Source: Desulfuromusa sp. (lineage in GTDB: Bacteria; Desulfobacterota; Desulfuromonadia; Desulfuromonadales; Geopsychrobacteraceae). Taken from it: a stretch of 20,431 nucleotides of DNA. Position numbers and translations under genes: made by a program. The stretch is taken from contig JAOZLQ010000021.1 in the NCBI GenBank assembly GCA_029934755.1, positions 1-20,431 on the forward strand. Reading direction: 5' to 3'. Below the pieces are notes generated by a model. The model saw nothing but the letters and a program-made list of their open reading frames with translations, did not search any database and had not been told where the DNA came from. This document shows positions 1 to 7,248 of the stretch, piece after piece (positions within the stretch are counted from its first letter, which is position 1; each line of letters starts with the position of its first letter).

Positions 1-221
1 AGATCGATAAAGCGGTTGTTGCCGTCAATGGTTAATAGAAACCGTCCGTTGATTCCAGTATGAGATAAAAAGGGACGCAACCGTACTGCCGGAAAGTGGA
101 GGTGTTTTCCACATTCAGAGACCACTCGAACAGCGTTGGCGGTTCCCTGATAGTACTGTAAATATTGCTGTTGACTGATTTGCAGGCTAAAGCGAAATTG
201 TTTTTTCGACTGTGTTGTCAT
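1..221 (-). CDS. DUF2835-type small protein, 3' end cut by window edge
   Basis: Reading the minus strand from an ATG at 219-221 gives 73 codons with no stop before the window edge. The protein begins MTTQSKKQFRFSLQIS and contains YLQYYQGTANAV near residues 20-31 and FPAVRLRPFLSHTGINGRF near residues 43-61. This matches what I remember of the DUF2835 family: about 70-75 residues, a YxxYYxG motif early, an FPAxxLRPFxxxxGIxGRF motif late, and no known function. The visible part is therefore nearly the whole protein. The ribosome-binding site is weak: a GGGGA lies about 15 bases upstream. It diverges from the small gene at 262, with only 40 bases between the two start codons. The family call comes from memory of the motif and was not searched. 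Confidence 0.7.
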   Translation of the reverse strand, partial: MTTQSKKQFRFSLQISQQQYLQYYQGTANAVRVVSECGKHLHFPAVRLRPFLSHTGINGRFLLTIDGNNRFID

Positions 222-261
222 TGGCTGAACTTGCAGTCCCCAGAAACTGGAGAGGGTTAAA

Positions 262-441
262 ATGCTGATTTATAAAGTTGTTGAAACCAGCCAGGTTGAT
301 GACCTGAATCTGGAGAATATCCTTAATATCTGGACTGCCAAAGGCTGGCAGTTGGAACATATTCATTTTGCTATGCGTGAAGCGAGTCGCAGGCCAGGGA
401 TGGCGTTTGTCACCTTTACCCGTGAAGTATCTGAAGAATAA
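262..441 (+). CDS. DUF4177-type small protein (59 aa)
   Basis: An ATG at 262 follows a GAGAGGG ribosome-binding site and opens a 59-residue frame ending in TAA at 439-441. The protein begins MLIYKVVETSQVDDLNLENI and continues with a WTAKGWQLEHIHFAMRE stretch. A short strand (YKVVE), a helix with leucines, then G-W-x-L-E-x-I is the usual plan of DUF4177-type proteins, which are about 60 residues long and of unknown function. The C-terminal part (GMAFVTFTRE) would be the last strand of a small beta-alpha-beta fold. There is no signal peptide or membrane segment. It diverges from the DUF2835-type gene and runs toward trpS, with a hairpin-rich repeat in between. Confidence 0.7.
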   Translation: MLIYKVVETSQVDDLNLENILNIWTAKGWQLEHIHFAMREASRRPGMAFVTFTREVSEE

Positions 442-466
442 TCATTTATTTGGGTTTCACGTTATT

Positions 467-555
467 CCCTCACCATGAGGGTTAGGGTGAAAATGATTAT
501 GGGAAATCTTTACCCCTCATCCGGCTTTCAGCCACCTTCTCCCTTAGGGAGAAGG
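467..555. repeat. REP-like intergenic element with three hairpins
   Basis: Three inverted repeats follow each other between the convergent 3' ends of the DUF4177-type gene and trpS. They are CCCTCA/TGAGGG at 467-472 and 476-481, GGCT/AGCC at 523-526 and 530-533, and a 10-bp stem CCTTCTCCCT/AGGGAGAAGG at 535-544 and 546-555 around a single T. The wording (CCCTCA..., CATCCGGC..., CCTTCTCCC...GGGAGAAGG) resembles a widespread class of bacterial intergenic repeats. The strong last stem could also act as a bidirectional terminator, but no clear T-run follows on either strand. Confidence 0.6.
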
Positions 556-573
556 ATTTCATCGTTAGCCCTT

Positions 574-1539
574 TTAGTAGAGCAAACCACCTTTTTTACG
601 CACCTTGCGCAGGGTTTTATTGGCAATGTACCTAGCCTTGTCTGCGCCAGTCGCAAGTATTTTTCTTAAGCCTTCCGGATCAGCCAGAATTTCCTTCCGT
701 TTTTCGGTATAGGGGGCAAAGAAGTCGCGGGCGGTTTCAAATAGCTCCTGTTTGACATCACCATAACGGAGACCAGGAGTCAGATAACGCTGGCGCAGAT
801 CTTCAACTTCCTGTTTATTCAGGAACAATCGGTAAATTTGAAAGATATTACAGTTATCGGGGTCTTTGGCCTCTTCCACCGGGGTCGGGTCGGTGACAAT
901 CCGCATGATCTGTTTACGTAGAGGTTTCTCCTCCAGAAACAAATCGATGGTGTTGCCATAACTCTTACTCATTTTACGACCGTCCAACCCCGGAACGGTA
1001 GCAACTTCTTCGTCAATCTCAGGTTCCGGAATAGTGAAAACATCACCATGTTCATTGTTGTACTTTATGGCGATGTCGCGGGCAACTTCCAGATGTTGTT
1101 TCTGGTCTTTGCCGACAGGGACGCGATCACTCTGAAACAGGAGGATATCTGCTGTCATGAGTACCGGATAAGCAAATAGTCCATGATTTGGTTTGATCCC
1201 CTGTGCTACTTTATCTTTGTAACTGTGGCAACGTTCTAATAACCCCATTGGGGTAAAATTAGAAAGAATCCAGGTCAGTTCTTGTACTTCCGGGATATCA
1301 GATTGTACCCAGAAAGTACTTTTTTCAGGATCAAGTCCCAATGCAAGAAAGTTGGCAGCGGCCTCAAGTGTTCCGCTGGCAAGAGCTTTACCATCTGCAA
1401 GGCTTGTCATGGCATGATAGTTGGCGATGAAACAGAACAGGTCTTCCTGTTCCTGGTAGTTGATCATTTTTTGCATCATGCCAAAGAAATTGCCCAGATG
1501 AAGGGAACCGGATGGCTGGATGCCGGATAATACTCGCAT
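574..1539 (-). CDS. trpS: Tryptophanyl-tRNA synthetase
   Basis: This is a cytoplasmic class I aminoacyl-tRNA synthetase that charges tRNA-Trp with tryptophan using ATP. The 321-residue protein opens with MRVLSGIQPSGSLHLGNFFG, where SLHLGN (residues 12-17) is the HIGH-type signature. It carries KMSKSYGN from residue 189, the second ATP-binding signature, with D-G-R just before it. The stretch YPVLMTADILLF and the following PVGKDQKQHLE are typical of TrpRS. Length is normal for the bacterial enzyme. The ATG is preceded by GGAGT about 11 bases upstream. It lies 43 bases downstream of the 75-residue gene and probably shares its transcript. No leader peptide or T-box-like structure is evident in that short gap. 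Confidence 0.97.
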   Translation of the reverse strand: MRVLSGIQPSGSLHLGNFFGMMQKMINYQEQEDLFCFIANYHAMTSLADGKALASGTLEAAANFLALGLDPEKSTFWVQSDIPEVQELTWILSNFTPMGLLERCHSYKDKVAQGIKPNHGLFAYPVLMTADILLFQSDRVPVGKDQKQHLEVARDIAIKYNNEHGDVFTIPEPEIDEEVATVPGLDGRKMSKSYGNTIDLFLEEKPLRKQIMRIVTDPTPVEEAKDPDNCNIFQIYRLFLNKQEVEDLRQRYLTPGLRYGDVKQELFETARDFFAPYTEKRKEILADPEGLRKILATGADKARYIANKTLRKVRKKGGLLY

Positions 1540-1582
1540 TATATGTTGACTCCAATAATTTTATGGTCGGTGGTGATGTGTC

Positions 1583-1810
1583 TTAGTCCTGATTCTGTTG
1601 CTCGCCCATCATCGTTGCAAACTGCAGTAGTTGCTGCAAATCCATACCACTCTCTTTGAGAATGCCGAGCAATACCGGGAATAGCTGCATCATGAAACCT
1701 GGTTCCTTAATGACCTCTTTGGTCAACTCGGGCAGAGTATCGATGATGAAGGCTTTTTTCTCTTCGATTGAAAGCCCCAAAAGGGCTGATTTTATCTCTT
1801 CGGCAGTCAT
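1583..1810 (-). CDS. Small protein of unknown function between lon and trpS (75 aa)
   Basis: The ATG at 1810 follows a good AGGAG ribosome-binding site, and the frame stops at TAA just upstream of trpS. The protein begins MTAEEIKSALLGLSIEEKKA. The first 35 residues look like two amphipathic helices rich in Glu and Lys. A middle segment around residues 38-56 (GFMMQLFPVLLGILKESG) is hydrophobic but ends in charged residues, and the tail is rich in Gln and Met (LQQLLQFATMMGEQQNQD). There is no cysteine, no signal peptide and no motif I recognise. The good ribosome-binding site and its place in a run of minus-strand genes argue that it is expressed. Function unknown; an all-helical partner protein is only a guess. 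Confidence 0.7.
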   Translation of the reverse strand: MTAEEIKSALLGLSIEEKKAFIIDTLPELTKEVIKEPGFMMQLFPVLLGILKESGMDLQQLLQFATMMGEQQNQD

Positions 1811-1848
1811 TATTACTCCTGTTACGCAAATTAAATATCAGTCAAAGA

Positions 1849-1873
1849 GGGGACTGACCTAAGGTCTGTCCCC
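1849..1873. repeat. REP-like hairpin downstream of lon
   Basis: The near-perfect palindrome has arms GGGGAC-T-GACC (1849-1859) and GGTC-T-GTCCCC (1863-1873) around a TAA loop, with one T-T mismatch. It begins 8 bases past the lon stop codon on the minus strand. The sequence resembles REP units seen dispersed in many genomes alongside REP-associated transposases. In RNA it would form a stable stem that could protect or end the lon transcript. No T-run follows, so full termination is doubtful. Confidence 0.55.
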
Positions 1874-1880
1874 GGTGTTA

Positions 1881-4310
1881 TTAAGTATTGAAAGCAATTT
1901 TAAAGACTTCTGGGTACTCTCTGACAAAATGAACTTCGATTCCCTCGCGCAGGTAATCGGCCAGGTCTTCGTAATCTTTTTTATTTTCGTGGGGGAATAT
2001 CAAAGTTTTTAGCCCGGCTCGACGAGCAGCGATGGTTTTTTCTTTGACTCCACCGATTGGCAGGACACTACCAGTCAATGATAATTCGCCAGTCATTCCA
2101 AGTTTGTGGCGTATCGGTTTCTGCATGATCATCGATAACAGCGCGGTAGTCATCGTGACTCCTGCTGAGGGGCCATCTTTTGGTGTTGCTCCATCTGGAA
2201 CATGGAGATGAATAAAATGGCTGTCAAAGTAATCTTCGGGGATCTTATATTGATCAAGGTGTCCCATGACGTAAGAATAGGAAATTTCTGAGCTTTCAAT
2301 CATCACCTTGCCCAGTTGTCCCGTCTGTTTGAATCCTTTGGTTTTACTCTTCATTGCTGTTGCTTCAATCTGTAGCGTGGCACCACCCATACGAGTCCAA
2401 GCCAGACCGGTGACAACCCCTGGGGAGTCTTTGATCAATTCTTCACCCGCGAATACAGGTTTTCCAAGATAATGTTCGATGTCATGCTTGGTCACCCGGA
2501 CCTTTTCTTCACGCCCTTCGGCAAATTCCATTGCCGCTTTGCGCATGATTTTTTTAATTTTGTTCTCCAACCCACGCACTCCAGCTTCCCTGGCATAGCG
2601 GTCAACAATGACAGAAACTGCAGATTTGTTGATGCTGACCTGGGCTCTAGTCATGCCGTGGCTTTTGAGTGCTTTAGGGATCAGAAAGCGCCGAGCAATT
2701 TCTATTTTTTCTTCCAGAATATAACCTGACAGGCGGATAACCTCCATTCTGTCGAGGAGTGGTGCTGGAATCGTGTCCATCTGGTTTGCGGTGGCAATAA
2801 ACATGACATTGGACAGGTCGAAAGGGACATCCAGATAGTGATCACGGAAGCTATCATTTTGCTCAGGATCAAGAACTTCCAACAGGGCTGATGCCGGATC
2901 TCCCTGGTAAGAGGCACCGATTTTATCGATTTCGTCAAGCATCAGTATCGGATTGGCTGTCCCAGCGCTTTTCATCGCCTGGATTGCTTTGCCTGGCATA
3001 GCACCGATATAGGTGCGACGATGTCCTTTGATCTCGGCTTCATCACGCATGCCACCAACGGAGAAACGGTAGAATTTACGTTTTAGTGCATCGGCAATAC
3101 TTTTACCAACCGAAGTTTTTCCAACGCCGGGGGGGCCGACCAGACAGAGAATGGAACCGGAAATATCACCTTTCATTTTACCGACGGCAATAAATTCAAG
3201 AATTCGTTCCTTAACATCATCCAGACCATAGTGATCACGATCAAGGACACGTCGCGCCCTTTTTAGATCATAGGCATCTTTGCTGAATTTTCCCCAAGGA
3301 AGGATGGTGAGCCAATCAAGATAATTGCGGCTGACGTTGTATTCGGGTGAAGATGGTTCGATCAATTGGAGTTTTTCTATTTCTTCATCAACTGCTTTTT
3401 GTGCTTCGTCATTCAAGGTCAGTTTTTTTAGCCGTTTTTGGTATTTTTCAATTTCGGAGACTTTTCCTTCCTTCTCCAAGCCTAATTCTTTCTTGATCGC
3501 TTTAAACTGTTCTCTGAGGAAAAAATCACGTTGCTGGGCGGAAATCTTTTTTTCAATCTGTTGAGAAATTTTGTTCTGTAATCGGGAAACTTCCAGTTCT
3601 TTTTTTAATAACACCAGAACTTTGTCGATACGGCGGTGAATATCGAAAGTTTCGAGAACCTCTTGGAGTTCAAAACCATCGGCGTTGGTCAAATTAGCAG
3701 CAAAATCGGTCAATCGAGCCGGATCGTCCATGCTGGTACGACCCAAAAACAGCTTAATTTCTTCAGAGTAGAGAGGATTTATTTGTACCAGCTCTTTTAG
3801 GGTTGAGATAATCGCCATCGAATAGGCTCTCAGCTCTGGATTATCGCTATAGACGGTACTGAGGAAATAGGTCACATCGGTGTAAATAATATCGTCGATT
3901 TCTAAAACTTCATCAATACTAAAACGTTCCAGGCTATTGACCAGAACGTGAGCGCTATCTTCTTCGGTATGGATTAACTTCAGAATTTTTGCCGCGACTC
4001 CAACCCGTTGCAGGTTGCCGGTTGAATCATCTTCATCAAGTTCCTGAACCATGACCAGCCCGATCGCTTGTGAATCGGTTTCCATCGCCTGTTTAATGGT
4101 ATTGACGCGCGCTTTTCCGTTGACTGTTAGCGGGATGATGACCCCAGGAAATGCTGGGCGTGGTCGCAATGGAATGATCGGCAGTCGAGATGGCAACATG
4201 TCCCGTGCCAGAACCAGCCCATCATCGGGAATAGCCTGTACATCGGTGTCGGTTTCAACTTCAATTTCATATTCGATCGACTCGTCATGGTCTTCAAAAT
4301 TATCGTGCAT
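1881..4310 (-). CDS. lon: ATP-dependent Lon protease
   Basis: Cytoplasmic AAA+ serine protease that degrades damaged and short-lived regulatory proteins. Of 809 residues, about 43-235 form the substrate-binding LON domain (LPIIPLRPRPAFPGV at its start) and 235-340 a charged coiled-coil region. The AAA+ module has Walker A GPPGVGKT at 392-399 and Walker B LMLDEID at 456-462. The protease domain has the catalytic pair Ser715 in DGPSAG and Lys758 in GGVKEK. All key residues are present. The first 30 residues are an acidic extension (DNFEDHDE...) absent from E. coli Lon. The ATG has a GGAGAG ribosome-binding site. A sigma-70-type promoter lies upstream; no CIRCE-type heat-shock operator was seen. 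It is transcribed away from polA. Confidence 0.98.
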   Translation of the reverse strand: MHDNFEDHDESIEYEIEVETDTDVQAIPDDGLVLARDMLPSRLPIIPLRPRPAFPGVIIPLTVNGKARVNTIKQAMETDSQAIGLVMVQELDEDDSTGNLQRVGVAAKILKLIHTEEDSAHVLVNSLERFSIDEVLEIDDIIYTDVTYFLSTVYSDNPELRAYSMAIISTLKELVQINPLYSEEIKLFLGRTSMDDPARLTDFAANLTNADGFELQEVLETFDIHRRIDKVLVLLKKELEVSRLQNKISQQIEKKISAQQRDFFLREQFKAIKKELGLEKEGKVSEIEKYQKRLKKLTLNDEAQKAVDEEIEKLQLIEPSSPEYNVSRNYLDWLTILPWGKFSKDAYDLKRARRVLDRDHYGLDDVKERILEFIAVGKMKGDISGSILCLVGPPGVGKTSVGKSIADALKRKFYRFSVGGMRDEAEIKGHRRTYIGAMPGKAIQAMKSAGTANPILMLDEIDKIGASYQGDPASALLEVLDPEQNDSFRDHYLDVPFDLSNVMFIATANQMDTIPAPLLDRMEVIRLSGYILEEKIEIARRFLIPKALKSHGMTRAQVSINKSAVSVIVDRYAREAGVRGLENKIKKIMRKAAMEFAEGREEKVRVTKHDIEHYLGKPVFAGEELIKDSPGVVTGLAWTRMGGATLQIEATAMKSKTKGFKQTGQLGKVMIESSEISYSYVMGHLDQYKIPEDYFDSHFIHLHVPDGATPKDGPSAGVTMTTALLSMIMQKPIRHKLGMTGELSLTGSVLPIGGVKEKTIAARRAGLKTLIFPHENKKDYEDLADYLREGIEVHFVREYPEVFKIAFNT

Positions 4311-4336
4311 TTAATCTCTCCACTATTTTTATCCTG

Positions 4337-4357
4337 AATCTCTGGCTCTCAGGGATT
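4337..4357 (-). promoter_or_regulatory. Inverted repeat in the lon leader
   Basis: AATCTCTG and CAGGGATT (one T-G wobble) flank a GCTCT loop, about 25 bases upstream of the lon ATG and downstream of the predicted promoter. It could be an operator or a leader hairpin. No known repressor consensus was recognised. Confidence 0.3.
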
Positions 4358-4379
4358 ATTCGGTATCTACCATGCGAAG

Positions 4380-4406
4380 ATAATAACATCAGAGTTGGAA
4401 TGTCAA
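4380..4406 (-). promoter_or_regulatory. Sigma-70-type promoter of lon
   Basis: On the minus strand a perfect TTGACA (4401-4406) is followed after 15 bases by TATTAT (4380-4385). A TTATCT at 17-base spacing is an alternative -10. The start site would fall near 4372, giving a leader of about 60 bases. This is the only strong promoter match in the 201 bases between the lon and polA starts. Confidence 0.5.
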
Positions 4407-4511
4407 TATGCCTATCTTGGATTTTTTTGGTAATGGTATCACTTTCGCATCTTTCTCTTTAGCTTGGGGTATGGAATAATCGAGCAAATTTCTAAAATTG
4501 AAAGGTTGAAC

Positions 4512-7193
4512 ATGTCACACAAAAATGAACGGGTCTATTTGATTGACGGATCTTCTTATATTTACCGAGCTTATTACGCTATTCGTCATTTGTCTAATTC
4601 CAAAGGGGAGGCGACCAATGCGGTTTATGGTTTCACTAATATGCTGCTTACTTTGCTACGTGAAGAACAACCTGATCGGGTTGCAGTTATCTTTGATGCC
4701 AAGGGTCCGACATTTCGTAAAAAACTCTATCCGGAATATAAGGCCAACCGCTCTGCGATGCCGGAGGATCTGGTGCCACAAATTCCACTGATCAAGGAGG
4801 TGGTACGGGCATTTAACCTTCCGGGCCTGGAACTGTCAGGTTATGAAGCGGATGATATTATCGCAACTCTGGCAAAACGTTATGCGGATCAAGGGTTAGA
4901 TGTCACTATTGTTACTGGGGATAAAGATTTAATGCAAGTTGTTGGTGAACGGGTGAATTTGCTCGATACGATGAAGGGAAAAACTTCCGGGCGGGACGAA
5001 GTTATCGAACGCTTCGGGGTTCCACCTGAGCAAGTTCTGGAGATCTTAGGGTTAGCGGGCGACAGCTCAGATAATATCCCCGGAGTTCCGGGGATCGGTG
5101 AAAAAACTGCCAGCAGTTTGATTCAAGAGTTCGGAACGATTGAAAATCTTCTGGACAATATTGATCAGGTCAAAGGGAAAAAACGCCAGGAAAATTTACG
5201 GGAGTTTTCCGACCAGGCAAGGTTGTCTCGGCAGTTGGCCGATCTGGTTTATGATCTTGATATTGATGTGACCTTCGAAGAACTTGCTCTGGTTGATCCA
5301 GATCGTGATGCCCTGGCGGGTTTGTTTAAACAACTTGAATTTCCCAAATTGTTACAAAAATTCACAGCCCCGCCACTCCAGAATTCGCAATCTGGAAATT
5401 ATCAGGTCGTTTTGACCGAAGATGATCTCGATAGCATGATTGAACAGCTTAAAGCTGCAGAACGTTTTGCTATCGATACAGAAACAACCAGCCTTGTAGC
5501 AGTACAGGCTGATCTGGTTGGCCTTTCCTTTTCGTTTCGCCCTAACCATGGTTGGTATTTGCCGGTTGGACACAGGTATCTGGGGGTGCCTCAGCAACTG
5601 ACTCAAAAATTGGTATTGGAAAAACTACGTTCATTACTGGAAGATTCTCGTTATAAAAAGGTTGGACAGAATATTAAATATGATGCTCTGGTGTTGCGTA
5701 ATGCGGGGATTGAATTGGCGGGAATCGATATTGATACTATGGTGCTTTCCTATATCACTCACCCACAATCTAAGTCTCATGGCCTTGATGCTCTGGCTGT
5801 AGAACACTTAAACCACCAGATGATCCCCTATTCTGAGATGACAGGCAGTGGTAAAAAACAAATTTGTTTCAGTGAGGTTGAGGTGGAAAAAGCGGTTCGT
5901 TATGCTGCTGAGGATGCTGATATAACTTGGCAATTGGCTGAAAAATTATTGCCTCAGTTGCCTATTGGACAGGCGGAAAAACTATTTCGCGAAGTTGAGA
6001 TGCCACTGGTCGATGTGCTTACGCGGATGGAATGGAATGGCATTCGGATTGATGCCGACTTTCTCGGTGACCTTTCTAGGCAGATGGGTAAAAAACTGGA
6101 AATTCTGGAGGAAGAAATCCATAGCTTGGCAGGGGGATCGTTTAATATTAATTCTCCCAAGCAACTTGGAGAAGTTCTGTTTGAAAAGCTTGGGTTGCCA
6201 AAGGGGAAAAAGACCAAGACAGGCTGGTCAACCAATGTTGATGTTCTCAATAGCTTGGCGGATGAACATGATATCGCCGCCAAAATCCTTGATTATCGTT
6301 CTGTCAGCAAATTGAAAAGTACTTATACTGATGCTTTACCTAAGTTGATTAATCCGGCAACGGGACGACTGCATACCTCCTTTAATCAGGCTGTGACTGC
6401 CACCGGGCGGCTCTCTTCCAGCGATCCAAACCTCCAGAATATTCCCATAAGAACCGCTGAAGGCCGCCGGATACGTGAAGCTTTCATCCCGGAGGATGGC
6501 TGGATTTTATTGTCCGCTGACTATTCTCAAGTTGAATTACGGGTGATGGCACAGATGGCCGATGTTCCTGCCTTGAAGGAGAGTTTTGTCGCCGGGGAAG
6601 ATATTCATAAACGTACCGCCAGTGAGATATTCAATGTTTTCCCTGAAATGGTCACTGATGAAATGCGCCGTCAGGCGAAAACCATTAATTTTGGTGTTCT
6701 CTACGGCATGGGAGCTTTTAGCTTGGCGAAGGATCTTGGGATTGGTCGTGCTGAAGCGCAACAGTTTATTGATCACTATTTTGAACGCTATCCTGCTATT
6801 CTGAGATACTTGGAGGAAAAGAAAGCTGAAGCGCGTGAATATCAATACGTGACAACCTTGCTTGGGAGACGTTGTGCCATTCCTGAAATTTCTAGTAAAA
6901 ATGGTGCAGTACGTAGTTATGCTGAGCGTAATGCGATCAATTATCCGATTCAGGGGAGTGCTGCCGATATTGTCAAAGTAGCAATGGTTAATATCGATAA
7001 ACGGTTACGCACTGAAAGGCTGCAAGCACGGATGTTGTTGCAGGTTCACGATGAATTGGTTTTTGAAGTCCCTGAAGCGGAGCTTGAACAGGTTCATGAA
7101 CTGATCCGGGTCGAGATGGAAATGGCTGTTCCTCTTGATCTTCCATTAAAAGTGGACATTGGAACGGGGAAAAACTGGGCAGAAGCCCACTGA
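4512..7193 (+). CDS. polA: DNA polymerase I with 5' nuclease and proofreading domains
   Basis: Fills gaps and removes primers during replication and repair. In 893 residues it carries the 5' nuclease (about 5-290, opening VYLIDGSSYIYRAYYAI), a 3'-5' exonuclease (about 297-480) and a polymerase domain (to the end). The exonuclease keeps its acidic set: Asp322 and Glu324 in IDTET, Asn387/Asp391 in QNIKYDA, Tyr464/Asp468. So proofreading is expected, unlike Taq polymerase. The polymerase has motif A Asp670 (ADYSQVELR), O-helix R719/K723/F727/Y731, and motif C His846-Asp847. I chose ATG 4512 because MSHKNERVYLIDGSS fits family starts and follows GAAAGG; an upstream in-frame TTG at 4464 would add 16 unmatched residues. 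Confidence 0.97.
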   Translation: MSHKNERVYLIDGSSYIYRAYYAIRHLSNSKGEATNAVYGFTNMLLTLLREEQPDRVAVIFDAKGPTFRKKLYPEYKANRSAMPEDLVPQIPLIKEVVRAFNLPGLELSGYEADDIIATLAKRYADQGLDVTIVTGDKDLMQVVGERVNLLDTMKGKTSGRDEVIERFGVPPEQVLEILGLAGDSSDNIPGVPGIGEKTASSLIQEFGTIENLLDNIDQVKGKKRQENLREFSDQARLSRQLADLVYDLDIDVTFEELALVDPDRDALAGLFKQLEFPKLLQKFTAPPLQNSQSGNYQVVLTEDDLDSMIEQLKAAERFAIDTETTSLVAVQADLVGLSFSFRPNHGWYLPVGHRYLGVPQQLTQKLVLEKLRSLLEDSRYKKVGQNIKYDALVLRNAGIELAGIDIDTMVLSYITHPQSKSHGLDALAVEHLNHQMIPYSEMTGSGKKQICFSEVEVEKAVRYAAEDADITWQLAEKLLPQLPIGQAEKLFREVEMPLVDVLTRMEWNGIRIDADFLGDLSRQMGKKLEILEEEIHSLAGGSFNINSPKQLGEVLFEKLGLPKGKKTKTGWSTNVDVLNSLADEHDIAAKILDYRSVSKLKSTYTDALPKLINPATGRLHTSFNQAVTATGRLSSSDPNLQNIPIRTAEGRRIREAFIPEDGWILLSADYSQVELRVMAQMADVPALKESFVAGEDIHKRTASEIFNVFPEMVTDEMRRQAKTINFGVLYGMGAFSLAKDLGIGRAEAQQFIDHYFERYPAILRYLEEKKAEAREYQYVTTLLGRRCAIPEISSKNGAVRSYAERNAINYPIQGSAADIVKVAMVNIDKRLRTERLQARMLLQVHDELVFEVPEAELEQVHELIRVEMEMAVPLDLPLKVDIGTGKNWAEAH

Positions 7194-7200
7194 GAACAAT

Positions 7201-7230
7201 TTACGTCTGATTATTACGTAACTTTTTTAT
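7201..7230 (+). terminator. Weak terminator-like hairpin after polA
   Basis: TTACGT (7201-7206) and ACGTAA (7216-7221) enclose 9 bases and are followed by CTTTTTTAT. The stem is short and AT-rich, so termination would be partial, and read-through into the HDOD gene at 7249 is likely. Confidence 0.3.
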
Positions 7231-7248
7231 TTTCTTGAGGGACTGATT

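Noticed and set aside
4425..4460. Possible sigma-54 promoter of polA (TGGTA-N-CGCA at 12-base GG-GC spacing)
   Set aside because: Only the GG and GC pairs and a few other bases match, so I treat it as chance; no strong sigma-70 match was seen for polA either.
5954..6283. A 109-codon open frame on the minus strand inside polA
   Set aside because: It is antisense to the conserved polymerase domain and has no recognisable product.
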